DNA of 64,000 bases from Lentisphaerae bacterium GWF2_38_69 (lineage in GTDB: Bacteria; Verrucomicrobiota; Lentisphaeria; Victivallales; GWF2-38-69): contig MHBE01000005.1 in assembly GCA_001803205.1 (NCBI GenBank), positions 1 through 64,000 of the forward strand, given 5' to 3'. Position numbers and translations under genes: made by a program. Positions 29,062 through 38,602 of the stretch are shown piece after piece (the stretch's first letter is position 1; every line of letters starts with the position of its first letter). A model generated the notes under the pieces. It was given only the letters and a program-made list of their open reading frames with translations, was not told the origin of the DNA and made no database searches.

Positions 29062-30255
29062 TTAGATAAAACCCATTTTTGTGCCTATTCTCTTGAACGC
29101 GGCCAAGGCTCTTTCAATCTGGTCATCAGTATGAGTAGCCATTAGACTGACTCTCAGAATGCAATGATTAGGCGGAACAGCTGGAGGCAGAACTGGATTT
29201 ACAAATACTCCATTATCCAAAAGTTTTCTTGTAAATCTCACGACTTTTTCCATTTCAGAAAGATATACAGGGATAATGGGGGTAGTAGATATTCCTGTCT
29301 TAAATCCTAAAGAGTTAAGACCTTCTTTGATTAACTTGGTATTGTGCCAAAGTCTTTCTCTTCTTTCTGGTTCAGATTTCATAATACTTAGAGCAGCCTG
29401 GGCTGCTGCTGTTGAAGCAGGAGGCAAGCTGGCGCTGAATATAAGGGATCTTGAATGATGTTTCAGAAAATCTATTGTTCTATGATCTGAAGCAATATAT
29501 CCACCAATAGACGCGAAAGATTTACTGAAAGTGCCCATTATAAAATCTGCTTTTTTGGTAAGACCGAAGTGGTCACATGTGCCCCTTCCATCTTTGCCTA
29601 ATACTCCTACACCGTGAGCGTCATCAACAAGAAGCACTGAACTGTATTTAGTTGAAAGTTCGACAATTTTAGGAAGGTTAGCTATATCCCCTTCCATACT
29701 GTAAACTCCATCAACGACAATCATCTTGCCTGCTTCTTCAGGTAATCCTTTAAGCTTTGCTTCCAAATCATCCATATCGTTGTGGTTAAATCTTACGACT
29801 TCACATAATGCAAGCTTTGAACCTTCATAGAGGCTGGCGTGATTCAATTCATCCATGATGATATAGTCTTTTCTCCTCATCATCGCAGGCATTACACCGA
29901 GATTTGCGAGAAACCCAGTTGAATACATTATGCACTCTTCTTTTCCTAAGAAATCTGCTAGCTCTTTCTCCAATTTAATATGAAGATCGAGTGTCCCATT
30001 TAGGAGTCTGGATCCTGAACAGCCTGTGCCGTATTTTTTAATTGCTTCAATAGCAGCTTCTTTGACTTTAGGATGAGTAGTAAGGCCAAGGTAACAATTA
30101 GATCCTAGCATTATGACTTTATTTCCATTCGGTAATGCAACTTCAGTGTCCTGTGCAGAAATAAGTTCTCTATAATAAGGGTAAATTCCTAATGCTCTTC
30201 CATATTTCGGAAGGGTATAATCGTCGGCTTTTGAAAATACTACTTTACTTCTCAT
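29062..30255 (-). CDS. Serine palmitoyltransferase-like alpha-oxoamine synthase
   Basis: PLP enzyme of 397 residues that condenses an acyl-CoA with an amino acid. It has YPYYRELIS, LGSNCYLGLTTHPKV, GTGCSGSRLLNGT, the PLP-stacking region MDELNHASLYEGS, VDDAHGVGVLG and the PLP lysine in GTFSKSFASIGGY. The C-terminal VNPVLPPAVP and LMATHTDDQIERAL match Bacteroides serine palmitoyltransferase closely as I remember it. Against biotin synthase BioF and threonine-pathway Kbl speak the ASIGGY context and the absence of bio or tdh neighbours. The partner reductase follows 10 bases downstream. Likely product: 3-ketosphinganine. Confidence 0.78.
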   Translation of the reverse strand: MRSKVVFSKADDYTLPKYGRALGIYPYYRELISAQDTEVALPNGNKVIMLGSNCYLGLTTHPKVKEAAIEAIKKYGTGCSGSRLLNGTLDLHIKLEKELADFLGKEECIMYSTGFLANLGVMPAMMRRKDYIIMDELNHASLYEGSKLALCEVVRFNHNDMDDLEAKLKGLPEEAGKMIVVDGVYSMEGDIANLPKIVELSTKYSSVLLVDDAHGVGVLGKDGRGTCDHFGLTKKADFIMGTFSKSFASIGGYIASDHRTIDFLKHHSRSLIFSASLPPASTAAAQAALSIMKSEPERRERLWHNTKLIKEGLNSLGFKTGISTTPIIPVYLSEMEKVVRFTRKLLDNGVFVNPVLPPAVPPNHCILRVSLMATHTDDQIERALAAFKRIGTKMGFI

Positions 30256-30389
30256 AAATTAAAACAAGCTCTTTATTTATTTGATTACAATCAATAACAA
30301 TTAATGACAATCTTATAGTAAAAAAAATGAATTAAAAGGGCAATTTGAAAATAAATTAAATTTTATTTGGCTAAATTAAGGTAGAAATA

Positions 30390-30466
30390 TGGTGGGCGAT
30401 GAGGGACTCGAACCCCCGACACCTTGGGTGTAAACCAAGTGCTCTAGCCAACTGAGCTAATCGCCC
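30390..30466 (-). tRNA. tRNA-Val (TAC)
   Basis: Minus-strand cloverleaf with acceptor GGGCGAT, anticodon loop TTTACAC (TAC) between CTTGG and CCAAG, and T arm GGGGGTTCGAGTCCCTC. The CCA end is encoded at 30390-30392. Confidence 0.96.
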
Positions 30467-30562
30467 GTTTTGCGGAACAGGTTTATAAATTAAATTTATA
30501 GAGAAAATAGTCAAGCTACAAAACAAAATTAATTTGTTATTCAGTATTATTAACTGAAGTTA

Positions 30563-31495
30563 TTATTTTTCAAGTAATAATTCAGGCTCTGTTACATCCC
30601 GGTAAGTTTTGAAATGGAGTTTTGAAATTTCTGATAACTTTTCGATTCCGTGTTTCTCTATTATTTCTTTGGCTGCTGTTTTTACTGCCTGGCTTGCTCC
30701 TTTAGGGAGTCTGATTCCTAGTTTCGAAGATAGGGTTGAGAGTCTTTTAAGGAATTCTTCCCTTGCAAGAATTGAAGCTGACGCGACAGCAATATCAGAT
30801 TCAGCTTTTGTTCTTTGTAGGAGTTTTATGCTTTTGCCTTTCTTCATTAATGCGTTTTCTATCAGACTCTTATTGCCAAACTGGTCAGATATTGCAAAGG
30901 AAACTTCGATGTTTTTTTCAAGCATATTCTCCAACGCTCTTGCGTGACCCCAGGCTAATAGCTTATTAAGATTCCCGATTTTACTATAAAGATTATTATA
31001 TGCAGTATTCCCGATAGTAACTGTTGAATAACATCGTCCAAGAGTTTTCCTGAGATTCTGGGCAATAGATAAAAGTTTCGAATCGCTAGAAATCTCTTTT
31101 GAATCTTTTACTCCGAGTTTAATAATAGCATCTCTGGTTTCCATAGAGACAAAGGCAGCGCTGATGACAAGAGGTCCGAAAAAATCACCTTTGCCGCTTT
31201 CGTCTATTCCAATGTGTGGGACATACGGCTCTTCCTGTATTGGCTTTAATATGTTCTCATATCCAAATTCAGCTTTTTTAATAATTTGGGGTTCAAGAGC
31301 AAAAAGAACAAAATCTTCTGTTCCCTTGCCCTGGATAAGTAGTTTTCCTGAATTATATAAAGTTATCGACAAGCCAGGGCCAAAGGAGTGCCATTTAGCG
31401 TGTTGCTTCTCAGAAAATTCAAATCCTTTTTCCTGCAGCAGCAGTTTTAGTTCTGAAGATTGTTGAAGAGAAAGGGTATTTGAGTAGCTAATCAT
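30563..31495 (-). CDS. rnhC: Ribonuclease HIII
   Basis: Removes the RNA strand of RNA/DNA hybrids. 310 residues, normal for RNase HIII, with an N-terminal TBP-like substrate-binding domain (1-85) and an RNase H fold. The catalytic motif is HIGIDESGKGDFFGPL (DEG-type start), followed by GVKDSKEIS and ARALENMLEK. The ASASILAREEFLKRL stretch corresponds to the conserved block of the HII/HIII family. The long N-terminal domain and the GxGDFFGP form separate it from RNase HII. Confidence 0.94.
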   Translation of the reverse strand: MISYSNTLSLQQSSELKLLLQEKGFEFSEKQHAKWHSFGPGLSITLYNSGKLLIQGKGTEDFVLFALEPQIIKKAEFGYENILKPIQEEPYVPHIGIDESGKGDFFGPLVISAAFVSMETRDAIIKLGVKDSKEISSDSKLLSIAQNLRKTLGRCYSTVTIGNTAYNNLYSKIGNLNKLLAWGHARALENMLEKNIEVSFAISDQFGNKSLIENALMKKGKSIKLLQRTKAESDIAVASASILAREEFLKRLSTLSSKLGIRLPKGASQAVKTAAKEIIEKHGIEKLSEISKLHFKTYRDVTEPELLLEK

Positions 31496-31628
31496 TTTAA
31501 ATTTATTTTAGTGAGATTGTTTCGGTAGTGGAAAAACCTATAATTCTATGTTACATAATATTAGACAGGGTCGAATATTTTTAACAGCTAAAAGTTTTCA
31601 ATTTATCAAAAATTCTTCAGGTGCTCTA

Positions 31629-32549
31629 ATGTCAAAATCAGTTATTTATCTTTTTCTGCCCCTCTTTCTTTTCATTTCAGTTATTAACCTTTACTCTTTG
31701 GATGAGTCTGCATCTCCTACCGATTCTGTGCTTGGAAAGAGAAAAGCAAAAACTGAATCAGATAAAAGAATCCTGAGAATTGAGCAGATAGTATATTCTT
31801 TTGTAGTCAATGGCAGTGATTTAAAAGAAGAACAGACTAAAGAGCTGATCCTCAAAAAAGTGAACGACGAGTTTCCTTTGGCGATAGAGAAAAGCCCTAA
31901 GGAAGTAAATATAGTTAAACTTAGAAAGCGCGCACAAAAACAGGCAAATAAGAAATATCAGCTTACTGAAAAAGAGCTTACCGAGCAATATAATAAAAAG
32001 GCTGAAGAACTTTTCCAGTCGCTCCCTCTAAATTCCACTGTGACTATAACATATAAACAGGGATCAAATCTCAAGACTATAACCGGAAGATATTTTGGAC
32101 TTACTTACTATAATGACGGAGTTAGAATTGAAAATACAGTTATTCCTATTTTTGATATGTCTGACAGTGACAAAAGCAAGTTTGACGCAAAGCTTAGAGA
32201 CTTGAAAAAAAGACAATATGTTAAGGACGAGATAGAGTCTTATCAAAAAGAAAAAGAATCTTACTCGGACAATATTATTAGAACAAAGGCCGAAGAAGTT
32301 GTAAAATTGAATGAGAAGAACGGCTTTATCAATGCCTGGTCTAAATGGCGCACACCTGAAGATGTTGCTGAAATTATTATTACTTATATCGTTGATAAGG
32401 AAAGGAAAAAAGAAGAAGAAAGCAATAAGGCTAATCAGCCTCCGATAGTTAAAGAAGGTATCGAATTACAGAAAAGACCTATTGACAGTGGAATTGCTGA
32501 TCAAGTTCAGGAAAATTCTGTTAGACCTCCTGAAGAAGAAAATTGGTAA
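31629..32549 (+). CDS. Exported charged coiled-coil protein, unknown function
   Basis: Not recognised. From the ATG at 31629 (306 residues) it begins with a signal peptide (MSKSVIYLFLPLFLFISVINLYS). The mature part is rich in Lys and Glu with long predicted helices (roughly 110-150 and 215-260) around a short beta-like segment (TVTITYKQGSNLKTITGRYFG). The C-terminal tail is proline- and glutamate-rich. The open frame extends 27 codons upstream, but the signal peptide favours the internal ATG. It lies divergently from rnhC and alone; a periplasmic or surface role is the most that can be inferred. Confidence 0.7.
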   Translation: MSKSVIYLFLPLFLFISVINLYSLDESASPTDSVLGKRKAKTESDKRILRIEQIVYSFVVNGSDLKEEQTKELILKKVNDEFPLAIEKSPKEVNIVKLRKRAQKQANKKYQLTEKELTEQYNKKAEELFQSLPLNSTVTITYKQGSNLKTITGRYFGLTYYNDGVRIENTVIPIFDMSDSDKSKFDAKLRDLKKRQYVKDEIESYQKEKESYSDNIIRTKAEEVVKLNEKNGFINAWSKWRTPEDVAEIIITYIVDKERKKEEESNKANQPPIVKEGIELQKRPIDSGIADQVQENSVRPPEEENW

Positions 32550-32628
32550 AATTTTATAGAGTTCATCCGTTTTTATTGCAGCTGATAGCGATTCTTTCAA
32601 TTCGGTTGCAAAAGCGGAAAACTATTTT

Positions 32629-33546
32629 TTAAAGCTTTTTAGTCTGAAAATATCTGATTGTAGTTTCTAAGCCTTCATCAAAATCGCTTGACATCTTATA
32701 TCCGACTCCAAGAAGCTTACCAATATTTCCCAGGGAGTGCTTTATGTCTCCTTGTCTGGGGGGCAGATAGTGGATATTAGAATTTGAGGTAGTAGTTTTA
32801 ATTATTTTTTCTGCAAGAGTCTTAATCGTTGTTTGCTTGCCGTAGCCTGCATTGTAAACGCCTGTGCTTGAGTTTTTTGCTAAGTAAATATTAGCTTTGG
32901 CTATATCCTTAACATAAATAAAATCTCTGGTCTGTTCTCCATCGCCATAAATGCTGATTGTTTTATTTGCCACAGCTTTCGATACAAATATAGGTATTGC
33001 TGCCGCGTAAGCGCTGTCAGGAGATTGTCTTGATCCAAAGACATTAAAGTATCTTAGGCAGGCTGTATTTAGTTTTCCTGTCTGAGTAAATATTGAACAA
33101 TAGTATTCTCCGTCCAGTTTACTTACTGCATAGGGGCTTTTCGGTTCAGGAATAAGAGTTTCAATTTTAGGAGAAATAGGATTATCTCCGTAAACAGCGC
33201 AGGAACTACTGAAGCATAGCTTCTTGACTCCTGCTTTTGCAGCTTCCTCAAGGACTATTAACATTCCTTTATTATTGATGTCAACGCATTCGACAGGGTT
33301 ATCCATTGACTCAGGAACACTGATTAGCGCTGCAAGATGAAAAACATAGTCAACTTCTTTCATGCAATTCCTGACGATTTCTCTGTCTCTAATGTCGCCA
33401 TTAATAAAATTGGCTTTTAACCCATCCAGATTTCTGATGTTACCGCTTCTAAGATTATCAAGAACAGTTATTTCAGCTTCTCCTTGAAGAGCTTCAACTA
33501 TATGGCTTCCAATGAAACCCGCACCGCCTGTGACTAATACTTTCAT
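32629..33546 (-). CDS. UDP-glucose 4-epimerase-like NAD-dependent epimerase
   Basis: Extended SDR enzyme of 305 residues from the ATG at 33546. It has LVTGGAGFIGSHIVEAL, DIRDREIVRNCM, HLAALISVPES, SSSCAVYGDNP and the catalytic SPYAVSKLDGEYY. The C-terminal RFxYVKDIAKAN-type region (TRDFIYVKDIAKANIYLA) is the usual substrate-side segment. It most resembles UDP-hexose 4-epimerases (GalE/WbpP type) that feed surface-polysaccharide synthesis. Substrate specificity is not determinable here and no glycosyltransferases flank it. Confidence 0.85.
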   Translation of the reverse strand: MKVLVTGGAGFIGSHIVEALQGEAEITVLDNLRSGNIRNLDGLKANFINGDIRDREIVRNCMKEVDYVFHLAALISVPESMDNPVECVDINNKGMLIVLEEAAKAGVKKLCFSSSCAVYGDNPISPKIETLIPEPKSPYAVSKLDGEYYCSIFTQTGKLNTACLRYFNVFGSRQSPDSAYAAAIPIFVSKAVANKTISIYGDGEQTRDFIYVKDIAKANIYLAKNSSTGVYNAGYGKQTTIKTLAEKIIKTTTSNSNIHYLPPRQGDIKHSLGNIGKLLGVGYKMSSDFDEGLETTIRYFQTKKL

Positions 33547-33649
33547 CTTACGCACCTATTAGTTAGAAAATAAATTTAACCAAATACAACTTTAAGCTTA
33601 TTCTTAACAATCTTAGTTTTGTATCTGAAGGGAAGTGAATATACAAGAG

Positions 33650-35608
33650 CTAGACAGAAATAAAAGATTCGATTTCTAAGGAATGTCTTTTGAGCGCTGT
33701 TTCAAGGTTTGTGGCAGATTCTTCCCATTGAATCGTAAGAGCGTTAATTTCAGTTTGGATTTCCTGAAGACGCCTGTTGATTGAGGCAAAATTTGCGCTC
33801 TTGGTGTTTTCTGTAATTTGTTCGACTATTTCGGCTTTTTCTTCTTCAAGTTCTTCGAGACTTTTTTCTATTGAACTGACTTTGTTTTCCAGTTCTTTTT
33901 TTTCCGTGTAAAACTTCTGTCTTATTTCGGCTTTCTGTTTGCGTTTGAGTTTGCTCTCTTCAACGACTTTTTCTTCTTTTCCGAGAGGGATTGATGCTTC
34001 TGTTTCTTTGGAAAGTTTTTCAAGAAAATAATCATAATTCCCGTGGTATTTTTTGACTCTATTTCCTGAGATAAAGAAAATAGTGTCGGCCGTTTTTTTC
34101 AGAAACTCAATATCATGGCTTACAAAGCAGACTGTTCCTTCATACTCCTTAATTGCTTTCTGCAGGTTCTCTCTGGCAACAATATCCAGGTGAGTTGTAG
34201 GTTCGTCCAATATCAGGAAGTTTGGCAACAAACAAAATATTCTTGCAAATAAAAGCCTTATTTTTTCTCCTCCGCTAAGAACGGAACATGGCTTTTCCGC
34301 ATCCTCGCCTGAAAATCCGAAACAGCCCAAAATGTTTCTTAGGTTGGATGTATCAATTGTTAAAGCTCTTAAAGTTTCATAAGGAGTTATGTTGGGGCTT
34401 AGTATCTCTGAAAACTCCTGCGCCTGATAGCCAATCTTGACATTATGTCCTGTAACGCATTTGCCGCTGTTAAGTTTATTTACTCCGGCAAGGACTTTCA
34501 AAAGTGTAGTTTTTCCAGCTCCGTTATAACCGACCAGTCCAATCTTGTCCTTTTTCTGAATCGATAAATTTATATCTTCTAGAATAAAATCTCTATTGTT
34601 ATATGAAAATGCTCCTTCCTCGACTCTTATTATCTCGTTTCCTGAAGAAGGTGGTTCAGGGAGCCTGAGAGCGCTATGGTAAAGAACTTTCTGCGGAGCT
34701 TTAATTTCTTCCATTTTCCCTAGCATTTTAATTCTACTCTGAACCTGGTTTGCTTTTGTGGCTTTGTACCTGAATCGCTCTATGAAATCTTCAATATCCT
34801 TTACTTTTGCTTCACGGTTTTCTCTGGCTGCTTGAGCATGCTCTTGTCTCTGTACTCTTTCTTTGGAATAATAATCGTAATTTCCTGAATACTTTGTAAC
34901 AGTTCCGCTATTTACTTCGATGGTTGTATTCGTAAGAGAGTTCAGCAGATATCTGTCATGCGAAATGAGTACAAGAGTTCCTTTGTAAGATTCAAGCGTC
35001 TTTTTCATCCATTCAATAGCAGGAACATCCAGATAGTTTGAAGGCTCATCTAATAATAGAATATCTCCCTGAGAAAGGATAGTTCTAGCAAGCGAAGCGC
35101 GCATCTGCCACCCTCCGCTGAAAGAAGAGAATTTATCACCAAATCTCTTTTTATCGAAACCAAGGCCTGACAATGCTGATTCAATCTTATGTGTTTCTGT
35201 AAAAGTATGAAGGTAATCCAGTTTAAGATGCAGATCTCCAATATCCGAGAGTATTGACGCTTTTTTTTTGTCGTCTGAGGTTTGAGCGAGGCTCTCTTCC
35301 TGTTTTTCGATTGATTCTTTGATTTTGTGAATTTCAGGTATTGCATTTTCAGTATACTCGAGAAGAGAAGTATGGAGAGAACTAGTTTCGAGGTTTTGTT
35401 TTAGATATGACAACCTGAAGTTCTTAGGTATGATTATATTCCCCTTGTCAGCCGTTTCATCTCCTGTAATTATCTTAAAAATCGTACTTTTGCCGGCACC
35501 GTTTGGCCCTACAATTCCAACTCTTTCTCCTGAGTTTATACGAAAAGAAGTATTTTGCAGAATAATCTGCTTTGAATACTGTTTTGAAACATTTTGAAAA
35601 TCAATCAT
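33650..35608 (-). CDS. ABC-F family ATPase
   Basis: Soluble protein of 652 residues with two ABC cassettes and no membrane segments, the ABC-F layout (ribosome-associated translation factors such as EttA or Uup). Cassette 1 has GIVGPNGAGKSTIFK, signature FSGGWQMRASLARTI and LLLDEPSNYLD; cassette 2 has GLVGYNGAGKTTLLK, LSGGEKIRLLFARI and LILDEPTTHLD. The charged linker at about 240-310 is the P-site tRNA-interaction region. A coiled-coil C-terminus (570-652) is like that of Uup/YheS-type members. The start at 35608 begins directly with the cassette; TTG upstream codons extend to 35635. Confidence 0.93.
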   Translation of the reverse strand: MIDFQNVSKQYSKQIILQNTSFRINSGERVGIVGPNGAGKSTIFKIITGDETADKGNIIIPKNFRLSYLKQNLETSSLHTSLLEYTENAIPEIHKIKESIEKQEESLAQTSDDKKKASILSDIGDLHLKLDYLHTFTETHKIESALSGLGFDKKRFGDKFSSFSGGWQMRASLARTILSQGDILLLDEPSNYLDVPAIEWMKKTLESYKGTLVLISHDRYLLNSLTNTTIEVNSGTVTKYSGNYDYYSKERVQRQEHAQAARENREAKVKDIEDFIERFRYKATKANQVQSRIKMLGKMEEIKAPQKVLYHSALRLPEPPSSGNEIIRVEEGAFSYNNRDFILEDINLSIQKKDKIGLVGYNGAGKTTLLKVLAGVNKLNSGKCVTGHNVKIGYQAQEFSEILSPNITPYETLRALTIDTSNLRNILGCFGFSGEDAEKPCSVLSGGEKIRLLFARIFCLLPNFLILDEPTTHLDIVARENLQKAIKEYEGTVCFVSHDIEFLKKTADTIFFISGNRVKKYHGNYDYFLEKLSKETEASIPLGKEEKVVEESKLKRKQKAEIRQKFYTEKKELENKVSSIEKSLEELEEEKAEIVEQITENTKSANFASINRRLQEIQTEINALTIQWEESATNLETALKRHSLEIESFISV

Positions 35609-35826
35609 TCCTGTGAACCTATAAATCTTTGTCAATTATGGTTCAATAAAATAGCTTCGTGGAGTAAAAAAGATATTCTGTTAAACGAATAATCATATTG
35701 TTAATAGATCCTTTTCTTTCTAGAATATGAGTTGACAGGAATGTTTCACTCATAATTTACAAATCAAAACAAATTTATAGCTTTAATTTTCCGTTTGAAG
35801 AAATTTAACAACTATCGTTCAGATGC

Positions 35827-35855
35827 AAAAAAAAGCCGGAATTTTACCTCCGGCT
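35827..35855 (-). terminator. Terminator of the GH3 glucosidase gene
   Basis: Stem AGCCGGA (35834-35840) and TCCGGCT (35849-35855) with an 8-base loop. On the minus strand it is followed by a run of eight T. It lies about 60 bases past the stop of the minus-strand gene. The rest of the gap 35609-35916 holds nothing else recognisable. Confidence 0.85.
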
Positions 35856-35916
35856 TAGTTAATAATCTTAAATAACTTACAGATGTAGTTTTTAAGTAAA
35901 AATACCTTTGATCAAG

Positions 35917-38139
35917 TTATTTTACTGTAATGCTTTCCTTTTGGTAAGTTACTGAACTTGTGCCAATATAGATATTATAAATTCCTTTTTCGACTGTTTT
36001 CTTCATGTCAATGTCATAGAGAGCAAGCTCTTCAGGACCGATATGGAAAACTACATCTACGCTATTGCCTGCTGATATTTCTACTTTTCTAAATCCCTTT
36101 AGCTGCATTGGCCGTGCTATCGGGGAATCTGCTTTTTCTATATACAACTGAACGACTTCTTCGCCGTTAATTTCTCCTGTATTAGCAACTTCTACTGTAG
36201 CAGTGGCAGAATCGTTAGGTTGAATCTCAGAAGCGCTTAATTCTATTGGAGAGTAAGAAAAAGTTGTATAGCTTAAGCCATACCCGAATGGATAGAGAGG
36301 AGAATTGTCAATATCTAAGTAGCGTGATACATATTTTAACATCTTTGTTTCAGCCGTAGCAGGACGGCCAGTATTCAGGTGGCTGTAGAATATTGGAATC
36401 TGACCTACTGACCTCGGGAAGGTAACAGGAAGTTTGCCTGAAGGATTGTAGTCTCCAAAAAGAACATCTGCTATGCTGTGACCTGCTTCTGAACCCGGGA
36501 ACCATGCTTCAACTATTGCCTGAACATGATCCTGAGCCCAATTGATAGTCAGAGGGCGGCCATTCAAAAGAACCACTACAACTGGTTTGCCTGTATTGAA
36601 AAGGCTTTCAAGAAGTTTTTCCTGAAGCCCTGGAAGGCCTATTTCTGAACGGGACGCAGCTTCTCCGGACATATCTGAATTCTCCCCAAGGACAGCTACA
36701 ATTACATCCGCTTTTTTAGCAGTATTTATTGCTGCATCTATCATGGATTCATCAGAAGAATTTACATCACAGCCTTTCTGATAATAAATAATCGTATTCT
36801 TTCCTACTGCTTGTTTGATTCCATTTAAGACGGAGATTGTATTATCTTTTGAACCGTTGCAAAACCATGGTCCCATAGGTGAATATGTGTCTTCGGCAAG
36901 AGGGCCAATAACTGCAATTGAGTTTAAGCTTTTACTTAGGGGAAGTGTCTGGTCATCGTTTTTGAGAAGTACAATTGAGCGTTTTCCTACATCTCTTGCT
37001 TTTGCTTTGTTTTCCGGAGAAAGGATTTCTTTTACTTCCCTATCTGCATTGCAGTATTTATAGGGGTCTTCAAATAGGCCTAGTTCAAACTTTTTCTTAA
37101 GTATTCTAGCTACGGCTTCGTCAATTAGTGAAATTGGAACTTTGTTCTCTTTTACAAGTGCGCCTAGTTGATTTATATATGCATTGCTCATCATGTCAAT
37201 ATCTACGCCTGCTTCTATAGCTTCACAGGCTGCTTCAGATTGGTTTGCTGCTACATGCCATTCAATAAGTTCATTGATGGCGTTCCAGTCAGATACGGTA
37301 ATTCCAGTGAATCCCAGCTGGTTCCTCAGCACATCTCTTGTCATTTCCTTGTTGCCTGTCATGGGGATGCCGTTCATTGTGGTAAAAGCAGGCATAATTG
37401 AAGCTACTTGTGCGTTTATTGCGGCTTGGAAAGGAGGAAGAAAAACTTCCCAAAGAGTTCTTTTTGAAAGATCCACAGTGAAATAATCTCTTCCGGCCTG
37501 AACTGCACCGTAGCCTACATAATGCTTGGCTGTAGCGAGCATCGAAGTTTCATCGCCAAGATCACTTCCTTGAAAAGCCTCGACACTCAATTTTGCAAAT
37601 TGTGACGCCAAATATGGATCTTCTCCAAATCCTTCTACGATTCTTCCCCATCTTGGGTCTCTGGCAATGTCAACCATAGGAGTAAATGTCCAATTTAACC
37701 CGGAAGCAGTCGCCTCATTTCGGGCTACTTCCTGAGCTGCTCCTACAGCGTCGAGATCCCAGCTCGAAGCCATAGCTATTGGAACAGGGAATATTGTTTT
37801 ATAGCCGTGAATAACATCCTGACCGAAGAGCAGAGGGATTTTCAGTCTTGATTTTTCAATAGCAATTTTCTGATATTTCGATACTTCCGATGTTCCATAT
37901 ATATTGAGAACAGAGCCTACTTTTCCGGTTTTTATATATTCTGAGATATTGATTTTTTCGCCTTGAGGCCCTGTTAATTCGCTACCTGAATATTGTGTGA
38001 GCTGGCCGATCTTTTCCTCTAATGTCATTTTTGACAATAGATCAGATACTTTCTTATCCACATTGTCCTGGGCTAAAGCTAAAGAGACCGAACAGGAAAG
38101 AGCCAATGCAGAAGCAATTGAGAGAAGATTTTTTCTCAT
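35917..38139 (-). CDS. bglX: Periplasmic beta-glucosidase, GH3 (BglX type)
   Basis: Exported glycoside hydrolase of 740 residues. A clear signal peptide ends in SVSLALAQDN. The GH3 N-terminal barrel has LLSKMTLEEKIGQL, FGQDVIHGYKTIFPVP, DPRWGRIVEGFGEDP, AKHYVGYGA and the nucleophile Asp284 in ITVSDWNAI. The GH3 C-domain follows with SIVLLKNDDQTLPL and ENSDMSGEAASRSEI (acid/base region). The last part is a fibronectin III-like domain (GLSYTTFSYSPIELS and after). Full length for BglX. It has an AAGGTG ribosome-binding site, a candidate promoter and its own terminator. It likely releases glucose from beta-glucosides or oligosaccharides. Confidence 0.95.
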   Translation of the reverse strand: MRKNLLSIASALALSCSVSLALAQDNVDKKVSDLLSKMTLEEKIGQLTQYSGSELTGPQGEKINISEYIKTGKVGSVLNIYGTSEVSKYQKIAIEKSRLKIPLLFGQDVIHGYKTIFPVPIAMASSWDLDAVGAAQEVARNEATASGLNWTFTPMVDIARDPRWGRIVEGFGEDPYLASQFAKLSVEAFQGSDLGDETSMLATAKHYVGYGAVQAGRDYFTVDLSKRTLWEVFLPPFQAAINAQVASIMPAFTTMNGIPMTGNKEMTRDVLRNQLGFTGITVSDWNAINELIEWHVAANQSEAACEAIEAGVDIDMMSNAYINQLGALVKENKVPISLIDEAVARILKKKFELGLFEDPYKYCNADREVKEILSPENKAKARDVGKRSIVLLKNDDQTLPLSKSLNSIAVIGPLAEDTYSPMGPWFCNGSKDNTISVLNGIKQAVGKNTIIYYQKGCDVNSSDESMIDAAINTAKKADVIVAVLGENSDMSGEAASRSEIGLPGLQEKLLESLFNTGKPVVVVLLNGRPLTINWAQDHVQAIVEAWFPGSEAGHSIADVLFGDYNPSGKLPVTFPRSVGQIPIFYSHLNTGRPATAETKMLKYVSRYLDIDNSPLYPFGYGLSYTTFSYSPIELSASEIQPNDSATATVEVANTGEINGEEVVQLYIEKADSPIARPMQLKGFRKVEISAGNSVDVVFHIGPEELALYDIDMKKTVEKGIYNIYIGTSSVTYQKESITVK

Positions 38140-38212
38140 TTTTCACCTTGTTAAGATTTTATTTTTGCTGATGTGCGTCAGTAAAGATGATAACCGAAAA
38201 TCTCATCTTGTG

Positions 38213-38240
38213 TATATAGGATGAAGAATTTATCTTTCAA
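38213..38240 (-). promoter_or_regulatory. Candidate promoter of the GH3 gene
   Basis: Read on the minus strand: TTGAAA (38240-38235), 16 bases, TATATA (38218-38213). This would leave a 5' leader of about 65 bases before the ATG at 38139. Confidence 0.4.
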
Positions 38241-38298
38241 TGTCTGCTCGTTATTTTTTGGGGGATTATTTGGAAATGGGTATTTTGCAAGAATCATC

Positions 38299-38351
38299 GG
38301 ATAAAAATGGTGGAGCATACCGTGTTCGAACCGGTGACTTTTTGACTGCCA
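38299..38351 (-). repeat. attachment-site repeat: displaced tRNA-Ala 3' fragment
   Basis: Matches 43618-43671 over the flank, CCA end, acceptor 3' strand, T arm, variable loop and part of the anticodon arm; similarity stops after GCCA at 38351. Differences: one A fewer in the A run, two G-to-T changes in the T arm and one C-to-T. It cannot be a working tRNA. The rest of 38352-38602 is AT-rich with no gene that I can see. Confidence 0.85.
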
Positions 38352-38602
38352 TTCGGAAATATTAGCTACAAAATAAATTTGTTTGTTTATAATAGAGTGA
38401 TTTTATTTCAAAGCCCGTACAAATAAGGACATTGTTGGACAACAACAATAATCATAATTTAAATAAAACATGATCCAATTCTATTGGAAGGACTTTATTT
38501 TATTGAAATATTTACAATGAATTAAATAAGCCTAATGTAATATTTTCACAAAGGATATGTAAATGTTTCACAGTTTAATATTAAATGGGTAAAGGTTATC
38601 AT

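Noticed and set aside
28080-30255. Threonine degradation pair (Kbl plus NAD-type threonine dehydrogenase)
   Set aside because: The synthase motifs fit serine palmitoyltransferase better and the reductase lacks the TDH-like N-terminus; it remains the main alternative.
38299-38351. A second tRNA-Ala gene
   Set aside because: Only the 3' half is present, the anticodon arm is broken and no 5' half follows; it is an att-type repeat.
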